From assembly GCF_019702945.1 (NCBI RefSeq), contig NZ_AP024749.1:1240001-1304000 (forward strand): DNA of 64,000 nt, read 5' to 3'. The position numbers were made by a program, and so were the translations under genes. How positions within the stretch are numbered: position 1 is the stretch's first letter; the number at the start of each line of letters is the position of its first letter. Shown here piece after piece: positions 54,124 through 62,290 of the stretch. The notes below the pieces were generated by a model. That model was not told where the DNA came from. It saw nothing but the letters and a program-made list of their open reading frames with translations, and made no database searches. This DNA comes from Flavobacterium okayamense. Lineage in GTDB: Bacteria > Bacteroidota > Bacteroidia > Flavobacteriales > Flavobacteriaceae.

Positions 54124-54517
54124 CATGTTTATGTTCTTTCCAATCTTCATCGTAATCGACAAAGAAGTTTATCCATATATTTCTAGAAAGTCTAATTATA
54201 ATTGGCAAAAAGAGAATTAATGTCCCTATAATAGCACCAAATGCAATTTTTAAACTTGTACCAATAAATACAAACGAAATTATAAATGCAGCAACGCCAA
54301 AAGCAATACCTACAGCATAGCTTACATACATTGCTCCATAAAAAAATGAAGGTTCGATTTGATATCTTAAGTTACAATGACTACAAGTTTCATGCATATC
54401 AGCAACTTTACCAAAATTATAAGGGTTTTTATCCTTATACATGCTCTCTTCTTGACATTTTGGACAACTTCCTGTTAAAATGCTATTGAGTTTCGTTCCT
54501 TTTTCTAACATTTGCAT
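54107..54517 (-). CDS. DUF983 membrane protein
   Basis: A 136-residue protein with two zinc-ribbon-like Cys pairs (SCPKCQEESMY and ETCSHCNLRY) before two membrane helices (about 60-82 and 85-107). The function is unknown; the family is found in many proteobacteria and Bacteroidetes. A second ATG at 54511 is an equally possible start. A -7 box lies 10 bp upstream. Confidence 0.8.
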   Translation of the reverse strand: MQMLEKGTKLNSILTGSCPKCQEESMYKDKNPYNFGKVADMHETCSHCNLRYQIEPSFFYGAMYVSYAVGIAFGVAAFIISFVFIGTSLKIAFGAIIGTLILFLPIIIRLSRNIWINFFVDYDEDWKEHKHEKRAN

Positions 54518-54527
54518 TAATTTTACA

Positions 54528-54535
54528 CAAAGATA
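54528..54535 (-). promoter_or_regulatory. -7 box for the DUF983 gene
   Basis: CAAAGATA forward, TATCTTTG reverse, a full consensus, 10 bp before the start at 54517. No TTG at the usual distance. Confidence 0.45.
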
Positions 54536-54579
54536 CTACAAGGTAACTTTTTATAAGTAACAATTGTAACAAAAATACT

Positions 54580-56505
54580 ATGCTTAATATACATAATTTA
54601 TCCGTTTCATTTGGTGGAACTTATTTGTTTGAGGAAGTTACTTTTCGTTTAGGCGCTGGCGATAGAGTAGGTTTGGTTGGAAAAAATGGAGCCGGAAAAT
54701 CAACAATGCTTAAAATTCTTGCAGGCGATATTCAACCTGATTCTGGAGTTATAGCGACTGAAAAGGAAGTGCGTTTAGGTTTTCTTCGTCAAGATATCGA
54801 TTTTGAACAAGGAAGAACTGTTTTAGAAGAAGCGTATCAAGCTTTTGAAGATATTAAGCGTGCCGAATTTCGAATGGATGAAATTAATCATCAATTAGCG
54901 AATAGAACGGATTATGAAAGTCAAGGTTATCATGATTTAATTGATGAATTAAGCGAAGTTACACATCAGTATGAAATTCTTGGTGGTTATAATTACGTTG
55001 GTGAAACCGAAAAAATACTATTGGGCTTAGGCTTTAAAAGAGAAGAATTTAATAATCCTACGGATTCTTTCTCAGGTGGATGGAGAATGCGTATCGAATT
55101 GGCAAAATTATTATTGCAAAACAACGATGTTTTGCTTCTAGATGAGCCTACGAACCATTTAGATATAGAAAGTATCATTTGGTTAGAAAGCTTCTTAAAA
55201 AGCTTTCCTGGAGCTGTAGTAATTGTTTCTCACGATAAAATGTTTTTAGATAATGTTACCAATAGAACAATTGAGATTTCACTTGGTAAAATTTATGATT
55301 ACAACAAGCCATATTCAAAATATTTAGTTTTACGTGAAGAAATTCGCGAAAAACAATTAGCAACGCAAAAGAATCAACAAAAGAAAATTGAAGAAACTGA
55401 AAAACTAATTGAAAAGTTTAGAGCAAAAGCATCTAAAGCTTCAATGGCGCAATCTTTAATTAAAAAATTAGATAGAGTAGAACGAATTGAAGTTGATGAA
55501 GATGATAATTCGGTAATGAATATTTCATTTTCCGTTTCGCAAACACCGGGTAGAGTAGTTATTGAAGCGGAACACGTTTCAAAGAATTTTGGAGAAAAGA
55601 AAGTATTAACCGATATTTCTCTTTTAGTGGAACGTGGAAGCAAAATTGCTTTCGTTGGGCAAAACGGACAAGGAAAATCGACTTTTATTAAGGCAATAGT
55701 TGATGAATTTGAGTATAATGGAATTATAAAACTCGGACATAATGTGCAGTTGGGTTATTTTGCTCAAAATCAAGCTGAATATTTAGATGGTGAAAAAACA
55801 TTATTAGATACCATGCTCGACGCTGCAAACGATGGCAATCGACCAAAAGTTCGCGATATGTTAGGAGCATTTTTATTTAGAGGTGATGATGTTGAGAAAA
55901 AAGTAAAAGTGTTATCGGGTGGAGAAAGAAATCGTTTAGCTCTATGTAAATTGTTGCTTCAGCCTATCAATGTTTTGCTAATGGATGAGCCTACGAATCA
56001 CTTAGATATAAAATCGAAAAACGTTTTAAAAGCGGCACTGAAAAATTATGAAGGTACTTTGCTTTTAGTTTCTCACGATCGTGATTTCTTACAAGGTTTA
56101 ACCAATACGGTTTACGAATTTAAAGACCAAAAAATAAAAGAATACTTAGGAGACATTAATTTCTTCTTAGAGCAACGAAACGCAAATGATATGCGTGCTT
56201 TTGAAATTAAAGATCAAGTAAAATCACAAAACAATTTGAAACTTGAAACAAAAGAAGCGAAAACATTATCTTACGAAGAACAAAAGAAACAAAAGTCGCT
56301 TCAAAATAGATTGAGTAAAATTGAAAGTCAGATTAATGAATTAGAAAAAGCGATTCAAAAAGACGATGAAGATTTAGCGAGAAACTACGAAAAGTTGATG
56401 GAAGATACTAATTTCTTTTCGGCATATGAGAAGAAGAAAAAAGATTTAGATCAATTAATGGAAGATTGGGAAAGCGTTCAGTTTGAGATTGAAGATTTTA
56501 ATTAG
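54580..56505 (+). CDS. ABC-F family ATPase
   Basis: A 641-residue cytoplasmic protein with two ABC domains and no membrane part. First: Walker A GKNGAGKST, signature SGGWRMR, Walker B LLDEPTNHLD. Second: GQNGQGKST, SGGERNR, LMDEPTNHLD. A linker with charged helices (about 245-300) separates them, and the C-terminus (about 545-641) is a coiled coil. The layout matches the Uup/EttA-type translation factors that act on the ribosome. The exact subgroup (Uup-like through its coiled-coil tail) is inferred. Confidence 0.9.
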   Translation: MLNIHNLSVSFGGTYLFEEVTFRLGAGDRVGLVGKNGAGKSTMLKILAGDIQPDSGVIATEKEVRLGFLRQDIDFEQGRTVLEEAYQAFEDIKRAEFRMDEINHQLANRTDYESQGYHDLIDELSEVTHQYEILGGYNYVGETEKILLGLGFKREEFNNPTDSFSGGWRMRIELAKLLLQNNDVLLLDEPTNHLDIESIIWLESFLKSFPGAVVIVSHDKMFLDNVTNRTIEISLGKIYDYNKPYSKYLVLREEIREKQLATQKNQQKKIEETEKLIEKFRAKASKASMAQSLIKKLDRVERIEVDEDDNSVMNISFSVSQTPGRVVIEAEHVSKNFGEKKVLTDISLLVERGSKIAFVGQNGQGKSTFIKAIVDEFEYNGIIKLGHNVQLGYFAQNQAEYLDGEKTLLDTMLDAANDGNRPKVRDMLGAFLFRGDDVEKKVKVLSGGERNRLALCKLLLQPINVLLMDEPTNHLDIKSKNVLKAALKNYEGTLLLVSHDRDFLQGLTNTVYEFKDQKIKEYLGDINFFLEQRNANDMRAFEIKDQVKSQNNLKLETKEAKTLSYEEQKKQKSLQNRLSKIESQINELEKAIQKDDEDLARNYEKLMEDTNFFSAYEKKKKDLDQLMEDWESVQFEIEDFN

Positions 56506-56506
56506 A

Positions 56507-56563
56507 AGCTATTTCCTGCTTTCACCTGCACACGGTGCTTGGCTCTATCAGGGCTATTTATAA
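56507..56563. repeat. Short intergenic element resembling a repeated flavobacterial sequence
   Basis: AGCTATTTCCTGCTTTC at the left, a GCAC-ACG-GTGC hairpin in the middle, and CTATCAGGGCTAT at the right. The ends resemble those of an intergenic element that I recall from many flavobacterial genomes (AGCTATTTCC.GCT and ATC.GGGCTA around a variable hairpin). No second copy is seen in the window. Confidence 0.4.
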
Positions 56564-56578
56564 AAATAAGTAATTTAG

Positions 56579-56609
56579 AATTAACAAATTAACGAATAAC
56601 AAATTAACA
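56579..56609. repeat. AATTAACA-type short tandem repeat
   Basis: AATTAACA, AATTAACG, AATAACA, AATTAACA in succession, ending 2 bp before the GNAT gene. Confidence 0.6.
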
Positions 56610-56611
56610 TA

Positions 56612-57757
56612 TTACTTAAAAGGATGACGTTGGTGCCAAGAAACTTCAGGTTCTAAGCTGTCAAATATTTTTCCAATGTATTTGTTGATGAATTTATTAG
56701 TATGAAAAATGAATCCAGACATTTTTATAGGTTCAGCACCTATTGAACTCTTAATCTCTAAAGCAGTTCTTCCAAAAATTATTTTTTTGAAACCGTTTTC
56801 AATACCAAATTCGGTCATATTATAAAGCATGTTTAAATACAACATGTTTTCTTTTTGAAGCATTTCGTCGTAACCTAAGAAATAAGTTTCGAGAACCTCT
56901 CCATTTAAAAGTAAAGTATGAAAACCAACTAATTTTCCTTCCAGAAAATAACCACAAATTCTAAATCGATTGCCGCATTGTTTCTTAAAAGTAGAAAAGT
57001 GATGTTTGTCTAAAAAGAATGTATTAAACGGAGCATTTTTGGCAACATAATAATACAATTGATACAACTCGCTCTCAAAATGAATTACTTCTTCAGTAGA
57101 AAGTTCGCGAACTTCAATTCCATCAAACTTTTTATGCGCTCTTTTGTATTGGTCGCGATATTTTTTTGAAAAAGATTGAAAATAATCATCTTTTGTCTTC
57201 CAGTTTTTATCTAGATAAAAAATCATGTTTGGTTGCGCAGTAAATTCATACATTTTACCAAAATCAAACTTTTTTAATTCAGCAGAACATTCATTATAAA
57301 AGTCTTTATAGCTAACAATATGAATACGAATTTTTTTCTTTTTAAAATATTCAATGATAGCTTCAGTACATTGCATCATCACATTATTTACACTTTCAAA
57401 ATCAATTTCTTTATTAAATGTATATCCATTTTGACCAGTAATCATATTGTTTCCTAAAAACAAAACGTGCGATGCAAAATTTTTAAAAACGAAATTTCTA
57501 ATTTTTGTTTTAAAGCAATTATCACGTTCACCAAAAGATTCTAATTTGTTTAAATCAAGATATTGCGCTAATGAAGTTCCTATAAGTTCATGATCTTCAA
57601 AAATGCCAATAAAAAAACACTCCATATTTGTAGGAGCCGATTTTTCTAACACATTTAAATAAGGTGTTTGTAAAAAATGATTGGGATGCGAAACCTCATC
57701 CCAATTACGTGGAAGCTCGCTAACCGAATTATATATTTTAAAAGAGATGTTTTTCAA
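56612..57757 (-). CDS. GNAT/FemAB-like acyltransferase-fold protein
   Basis: A 381-residue protein with TTG start (no ATG near). Two GNAT-like halves are visible: an N-terminal one (FFIGIFEDHELIGTSLAQYL) and a C-terminal one (FRICGYFLEGKLVGFHTLLLNGEVLETYFLGYD), plus FGRTALEIKSSIGAEPIKMSGF. This pattern is that of peptidogalycan biosynthesis/FemAB-like proteins (PF04339-like). The substrate is unknown. It is monocistronic; a hairpin follows the start region at 57768-57793, belonging to the next gene. Confidence 0.7.
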   Translation of the reverse strand: MKNISFKIYNSVSELPRNWDEVSHPNHFLQTPYLNVLEKSAPTNMECFFIGIFEDHELIGTSLAQYLDLNKLESFGERDNCFKTKIRNFVFKNFASHVLFLGNNMITGQNGYTFNKEIDFESVNNVMMQCTEAIIEYFKKKKIRIHIVSYKDFYNECSAELKKFDFGKMYEFTAQPNMIFYLDKNWKTKDDYFQSFSKKYRDQYKRAHKKFDGIEVRELSTEEVIHFESELYQLYYYVAKNAPFNTFFLDKHHFSTFKKQCGNRFRICGYFLEGKLVGFHTLLLNGEVLETYFLGYDEMLQKENMLYLNMLYNMTEFGIENGFKKIIFGRTALEIKSSIGAEPIKMSGFIFHTNKFINKYIGKIFDSLEPEVSWHQRHPFK

Positions 57758-57767
57758 TGCAAAAAAT

Positions 57768-57793
57768 AATCGCTCTACAAAAATAGAGCGATT
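57768..57793 (-). terminator. Terminator after the DUF1761 gene
   Basis: AATCGCTCTA pairs with TAGAGCGATT around 6 bases, followed by TTATTTTTT on the reverse strand. Confidence 0.7.
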
Positions 57794-57828
57794 TATATTT
57801 AATTAAATGTTAAGAAACTAACTTTTTA

Positions 57829-58305
57829 TTATTTCCATCCACAAATAATAGAACCCATAATTGTTAGTGATACAATCCAGTATCCTCCAGTTACAAGCAT
57901 ATATTTCCAAGATTTTTGTTCAAAAAGCCCATTTATAGCTGTTATTGGTAAAATAAATAGTAACCCTAGCATAAAACCGTGTAAGGCTCCATGTTTAAAA
58001 GTTCTAAAAACATCTTGTTTATCTTTTAAATACTCAATAAAAGAAGGATCTTCTAAGTTTCCACCCACTAATTGTAAAGCGCCTACTTGATGAATTACAA
58101 ATTGAGGCATCATAAAAGCAATTAATACGGAGTAAATAAGAGTTAGTCCAAAAATCTTAGCCATATTTCCTTGTTTGGCTTTTTCTTCAGTCATTCCTGA
58201 TTCTTGCATCCAAATAGTACCAAATACTTTCGGATTGTACCAAATAAATCCGACTAGAAAAGTCGATAAAGCAGCTACGAAAACTGCAATTGGATTAAAT
58301 AACAT
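57829..58305 (-). CDS. DUF1761 membrane protein
   Basis: A 158-residue protein with about four membrane segments. Family features: FLVGFIWYNPKVFGTIWMQESGMTEEKAKQGNMAKIFGLT near the N-terminus and a late FKHGALHGFMLGLLFILPITAINGLFEQKSWKYMLVTGGYWI. The function is unknown. A full -7 box TATATTTG lies on the reverse strand at 58340-58333. Confidence 0.85.
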   Translation of the reverse strand: MLFNPIAVFVAALSTFLVGFIWYNPKVFGTIWMQESGMTEEKAKQGNMAKIFGLTLIYSVLIAFMMPQFVIHQVGALQLVGGNLEDPSFIEYLKDKQDVFRTFKHGALHGFMLGLLFILPITAINGLFEQKSWKYMLVTGGYWIVSLTIMGSIICGWK

Positions 58306-58433
58306 AATTATTAGTTTAATTGGTTAGTATATCAAATATAGGAAAAAAAAAGATAGGAAAATTAGTCGTTTTTTATCACTTTTTATTCGATAAAAAGACT
58401 GTTCTAGAAGATAAAATTTCATATAAAGGTAAA

Positions 58434-58476
58434 AAATACGTATTTATACGTATAAAAATACGTATTTCTACGTATA
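58434..58476. promoter_or_regulatory. Array of four TACGTA palindromes
   Basis: TACGTA at 58437, 58447, 58459 and 58469, spaced 10, 12 and 10 bp. The array is two copies of a 22-bp unit differing at one base (AAAATACGTATTT, then A or C, then TACGTATA). The spacing of about one helical turn suggests a multimeric protein site. Confidence 0.55.
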
Positions 58477-58509
58477 GGAAAATACTTTGAAGTGCTATAC
58501 TTTAGAATC

Positions 58510-58573
58510 GTAGAAATGGCATGATAAAATATTTTATTGGTATGGGTTATTTTCGTTTACATGTCATTTCTAC
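58510..58573. repeat. 14-bp inverted repeat before the 58592 gene
   Basis: GTAGAAATGGCATG and CATGTCATTTCTAC pair over 14 positions with one G-T, separated by 36 bp. It ends 18 bp before the ATG. It may be a paired operator or a leader RNA hairpin. Confidence 0.5.
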
Positions 58574-58591
58574 TTTTTTAAATTATAAAAG

Positions 58592-59032
58592 ATGAAAGCA
58601 GAAAATAAAATAGAATGGTTTAGTATCGACTCAAAGGCGGTATTGTTCTCTGTTTTCGGGTTGTCGTATTATTTCTTAATTGCAATAGTGCTTTTTAAAC
58701 CATCTTTTGTAGATAGAATAAATAATAGATTATTATTAGATGTAAATTTCTATTACATTTTATTTTTTAGCATTTGTTTGTCGTTTGCTTGGTTAATAAT
58801 GAATGTTGTTTTGACACGTTTTTTATTGTTGTTCAATCAAGAGAAAAAGGTAAATAATTTAACAGATGTTTTTATTAATTCGATGTTCTATTCAGTAGGG
58901 TACTTGTCTTGTGCTTTGCTACTAAACTATATACTGGATTATGATTTTAGGTACTTTGTTGCCTATGCCTATTTGTTTCTATCCTTAAGAATCATTTGGG
59001 TAATTTTAAAATTTGCATTTAGAAAAGTGTAG
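58592..59032 (+). CDS. Hypothetical four-helix membrane protein
   Basis: A 146-residue protein with four predicted helices (about 16-38, 50-75, 90-110, 116-140) and polar ends. No family recognised. It is preceded by the TACGTA array and inverted repeat and followed by a terminator, so it is expressed apart from the downstream genes. Confidence 0.55.
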   Translation: MKAENKIEWFSIDSKAVLFSVFGLSYYFLIAIVLFKPSFVDRINNRLLLDVNFYYILFFSICLSFAWLIMNVVLTRFLLLFNQEKKVNNLTDVFINSMFYSVGYLSCALLLNYILDYDFRYFVAYAYLFLSLRIIWVILKFAFRKV

Positions 59033-59058
59033 GTTAAAAATATTCGCTAGTTATGTAT

Positions 59059-59080
59059 AGCTTAATTCTAAGCTTTTTTT
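59059..59080 (+). terminator. Terminator after the 58592 gene
   Basis: AGCTTA-ATTC-TAAGCT followed by seven T. Short but well-formed. Confidence 0.6.
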
Positions 59081-59152
59081 CATAATCCAGTTTTTTTTAT
59101 ATTAAATTCTTATTACTTTTATAACTCTATTAACCTTTAAAAAATTATTTTT

Positions 59153-59464
59153 ATGGCAATTAGTCCTAATTCAGGTGCAGAAATTTCTTTAGCAGATGCA
59201 CAAAAATTAATTCAAAATTTTCAAGCAAAATTTCCAGGAGAAATCAAAGCAAGTTTCGTAGGAATAGACACACTTAACCTTGTTTTAAATCAAGAAGGTG
59301 TTATGGGAGTTCGTATTTATTATGGCTACGATACTGATGCAAAACAAATTTCTCCGGTTTTAGTTGGAGTTGATGAAGAAGGTAGAGATATGACTGCCGT
59401 TATATTAGATCATTTTGACCCTTGTCCAACAGAATGTGACTCTTCAAGTCCGTTAAACAATTAA
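59153..59464 (+). CDS. Conserved hypothetical protein with Cys-containing C-terminal tail
   Basis: A 103-residue soluble protein without signal or membrane segment. An N-terminal helix (SLADAQKLIQNFQAKFPGE) precedes strands (IKASFVGIDTLNLVLNQ, VMGVRIYYGYD, ISPVLVGVDEEGRDMT), ending with DPCPTECDSSSPLNN. I recall similar small proteins of unknown function in Bacteroidetes with the same ending pattern (C-P-x-x-C, then S-P-L). It lies 7 bp before a membrane protein gene, so it belongs to the unit that leads to the two-component genes. Confidence 0.65.
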   Translation: MAISPNSGAEISLADAQKLIQNFQAKFPGEIKASFVGIDTLNLVLNQEGVMGVRIYYGYDTDAKQISPVLVGVDEEGRDMTAVILDHFDPCPTECDSSSPLNN

Positions 59465-59471
59465 TTAAGCT

Positions 59472-60116
59472 TTGGCTTTTAGACAAATATTTATTCTTTT
59501 TTTGGTGATAATTGGATGTTTTCCAATAATTATTTATTTAATAAAAGGGAGTAAAAAAATAGATTATATTAATTTTTTACTCCCTTATTGTTTATTGATG
59601 GTTATTGGAGGGATTTATGAATCAATTGTAACGGGAATTTTTAAAGTTGGTACTACCCCATGGTTTAGAATTTATACTTTATTAGAATTTTTTGCTTTAC
59701 TATATTTTTATAATAAGCTCTTAGGAAGGAATAAACTTTTTTTACTTTTTAGCATCTTATACATTATGACTTATTTATATCAAATTTATGAATGGGTTTA
59801 TTTCCCAAGGATAGGATTTAATTTTATAAGTTTAAAGGTTGAGATGGTCTCTTTAGTTCTTATTAGTAGTTTAATTTGGTTTGTTGATGCATTTAAAAAA
59901 ATGGAAGAAACTTCTTTTTATGTAAATCCTGTTTTCTATATTATTGCAGCTTTTCTATTGTATTTTTGTTCAACTTTTATTGTTTTTGTTGTGACAGATT
60001 ACATGAAGCAATATAAAATGAATATTAGAGGTTTTTATATGATAATTTTGTATGCCGCATTAGTTTTGAGAATTACGTTATTGGTTGTTTTTTGGAAAGC
60101 GAGTAGGATTAAATAG
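59472..60116 (+). CDS. Multi-pass membrane protein, first of a paralogous pair
   Basis: A 214-residue protein, TTG start, with about seven hydrophobic segments (about 3-22, 33-53, 67-82, 88-105, 121-140, 154-176, 185-208). It matches the next gene: WFRIYTLLEFFALLYFYNKLL and SLIWFVDAF...METSFY...FVVTDYM. No known family. It may be a sensor or a signalling partner for the downstream kinase; that is inference. Confidence 0.6.
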   Translation: MAFRQIFILFLVIIGCFPIIIYLIKGSKKIDYINFLLPYCLLMVIGGIYESIVTGIFKVGTTPWFRIYTLLEFFALLYFYNKLLGRNKLFLLFSILYIMTYLYQIYEWVYFPRIGFNFISLKVEMVSLVLISSLIWFVDAFKKMEETSFYVNPVFYIIAAFLLYFCSTFIVFVVTDYMKQYKMNIRGFYMIILYAALVLRITLLVVFWKASRIK

Positions 60117-60118
60117 TA

Positions 60119-60760
60119 ATGGAATTTTTTATTTTAAAACAACTTTATTATTTCTTTGGTTTTATACTTATAGTGATTTTTTACTTTAAGTATAAAAAAA
60201 AGTTACTTACAAAAAGTTGTTATTATCTTTCTCCTTATCTATATGTTGTTTTTTTTGCAACTTTTTTTGAACTATTTTTTTTAAGAAACAACAAAGGGTT
60301 TTCACTCTATTGGATACGTTTTTATGATTTTATAGAGTACTATTCTATACTATATTTCTTTTATAAAGAGTTACGATTTAAAAAGTTTTATATGTTTCTT
60401 AGCATTGTATATTTAATTCTTTATGTTTATTTATCTTTTAGTTGGAATTATAAAACTGTAGGCGATTTGCCAATTATTATTTTTACAACTTTAATGGTTT
60501 TAATAAGTTGTGTTTTGTGGTTTGTTAGAGTGTTTCAAAATTTTGAAGAAACACCACTTTACAAGCGCTCAAGTTTTTATTTTGTTTCCGCCTTATTGAT
60601 TTATGTTTTAGGTACTTCAGTTTCATTTATTTCAACTGATTATATTTGGAAAAATAGTGCTCGAAATTTAAAAATTCTATCATACTTAATTTTGTCTTTT
60701 AATTTGTTGAATAGATTAATAATTTCAATTACTTTGTTGAGAGTGTCAAACAAGAAATAA
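60119..60760 (+). CDS. Multi-pass membrane protein, second of a paralogous pair
   Basis: A 213-residue protein with the same seven-segment layout. Shared motifs are WIRFYDFIEYYSILYFFYKEL, CVLWFVRVFQNFEETPLY and FISTDYI. It starts 2 bp after its paralogue. Its functional meaning is unknown; the pairing with 59472-60116 shows tandem duplication. Confidence 0.6.
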   Translation: MEFFILKQLYYFFGFILIVIFYFKYKKKLLTKSCYYLSPYLYVVFFATFFELFFLRNNKGFSLYWIRFYDFIEYYSILYFFYKELRFKKFYMFLSIVYLILYVYLSFSWNYKTVGDLPIIIFTTLMVLISCVLWFVRVFQNFEETPLYKRSSFYFVSALLIYVLGTSVSFISTDYIWKNSARNLKILSYLILSFNLLNRLIISITLLRVSNKK

Positions 60761-60862
60761 TTTTTTGAATTTATTAATATTTGGCAAAAACAATTTTTCT
60801 ACCTTTACGTTGTAAAACCTATGTGCGATAACTAGCGATATCTACATTTAATTTTATAATGT

Positions 60863-61621
60863 TTGGAAAATAATCAAGTTGGATCATTAATCATTATTGG
60901 TACCGCGCTAATTGTTATATTAGTGTTGGTGCTTTTGTTTTTAGCGGTTTTCTATCAAACCTACGTTTTAAAAATGAAGCGCAAAGAAGCCGAATTGCTT
61001 TTAAAAACTTCCTTAGAAAGTGAAAAAAATGAACGCCAACGTATTGCTGCAGATATTCACGATGGTGTTTCGGGCGATTTAAATGCGGTTAGAAATTTTA
61101 TTTCTATTCTTCTTCGCACAGAAACTGATGCCGATAAAAAAGAAATGTTTACAGAAATTAATAATGGAGTAGAAGCAGCATTAGAAAACACACGTTTGGT
61201 TTCGTATAAATTAATGCCACCACTTTTAGAAAAAGCTGGTTTTGTTCCAGCAGTTCAAGATTATTTAGATAGAATTAATAAAACTAGTGAAGCTAATTTT
61301 AACTTACATGTAAACGGATTTGCTTATGAAATTCCACAAGATAAAGCTTATGAATTGTTTCGAATAACTCAAGAATTTACATCAAACATGATGAAATACG
61401 GAAAAATTTCACAATGTACAATTGGCTTAAATGATCATGCTGAAAGTTTTTCACTCCTAATCGAAGACGACGGAATTCCGTATAATTTTAAAGATTTATA
61501 TGCTACTTCTAAAGGTGCTGGTTTAAAGAATATTAGCTCGAGAATTAAAGTTATTGAGGCAAATTTTGAACAAATTCCGCAAGAAAAGGGAAATAAATTT
61601 GTACTTTCGGTTAAAAAGTAA
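60863..61621 (+). CDS. Sensor histidine kinase without a sensory domain (HisKA_3)
   Basis: A 252-residue kinase starting at TTG (an ATG at 60859 is closed by a stop after four codons). One membrane helix (about 8-32), a short coiled coil, then the HisKA_3 dimer helix NERQRIAADIHDGVSGDLN with phospho-accepting His66. ATPase core: FRITQEFTSNMMKYGKISQ (N box), EDDGIPYN (G1) and KGAGLKNISSRI (G2). No periplasmic sensor, PAS or TPR domain. A weak promoter, TACCTTTA at 60800-60807, lies between it and the paralogue pair. It partners the response regulator 3 bp later. Confidence 0.88.
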   Translation: MENNQVGSLIIIGTALIVILVLVLLFLAVFYQTYVLKMKRKEAELLLKTSLESEKNERQRIAADIHDGVSGDLNAVRNFISILLRTETDADKKEMFTEINNGVEAALENTRLVSYKLMPPLLEKAGFVPAVQDYLDRINKTSEANFNLHVNGFAYEIPQDKAYELFRITQEFTSNMMKYGKISQCTIGLNDHAESFSLLIEDDGIPYNFKDLYATSKGAGLKNISSRIKVIEANFEQIPQEKGNKFVLSVKK

Positions 61622-61624
61622 CCC

Positions 61625-62290
61625 ATGAATATTGCCATAGTTGATGACCATCAATTATTTAGAAAAAGTTTAGCACTTTTAGTAAATTCTTTTGAAGGAA
61701 TTAATGTTGCCTATCAAGCCGAAAACGGAAAAGAGTTTTTAGAAAAATTAGCTACAAACCCTATCGATTTAGTTTTACTAGATATTCAAATGCCAGAAAT
61801 GGACGGTTTTGAAACGAGTAAAATTCTTCGCGAAAAATATCCCGATTTATATATTATCATCATTTCGCAACTAACAACAAAAGAAAGTATTCATAAAGTT
61901 ATGGAATTGGGCGCTCATGGATTTTTTACTAAAAATTCAAACCCTGAACAATTAGAAGAGGCCATAAAAAGTGTTCGCGATAAAGGGTATTATTTTGGTA
62001 ACGAATTGGGGTCAATTTTGCGTGAAGCCTTACTTTGGGAAAAAAGCGCTAATCAATCTACAACAGAATATATGAATCCTGATGTTTCGTTTACGGCTCG
62101 AGAGATTGATATTATAAAATTAGCTGCAAAGGAATATAGTAGTAGAGAAATAGCTGATGAATTAAATATTGCCCAGCGAACTGTTGAAACACATCGACGT
62201 CATTTAATGGAGAAGACAGAATCTAAAAACATCATTGGAGTTGTGGTTTATGCCCTAAAATATAATTTAGTAAAACTAAACGAAATTTAA
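61625..62290 (+). CDS. NarL/LuxR-type response regulator
   Basis: A 221-residue regulator. Receiver domain: DD at 7-8, phospho-Asp53 in LVLLDIQMPEMDG, and Lys in FFTKNSN. DNA-binding LuxR HTH near the C-terminus: FTAREIDIIKLAAKEYSSREIADELNIAQRTVETHRRHL. It follows the kinase by 3 bp, and the stop abuts the convergent barrel gene without a gap. The target genes are unknown. Confidence 0.92.
   Translation: MNIAIVDDHQLFRKSLALLVNSFEGINVAYQAENGKEFLEKLATNPIDLVLLDIQMPEMDGFETSKILREKYPDLYIIIISQLTTKESIHKVMELGAHGFFTKNSNPEQLEEAIKSVRDKGYYFGNELGSILREALLWEKSANQSTTEYMNPDVSFTAREIDIIKLAAKEYSSREIADELNIAQRTVETHRRHLMEKTESKNIIGVVVYALKYNLVKLNEI

Larger units (their letters stand above)
58306..58591. other. 286-bp intergenic region between divergent genes
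   Basis: Largest gap in the window. It holds the DUF1761 -7 box (58333-58340), a TACGTA array (58434-58476), and an inverted repeat (58510-58573) just before the 58592 gene. I see no open reading frame, tRNA-like fold or complete forward promoter in it. Confidence 0.6.
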
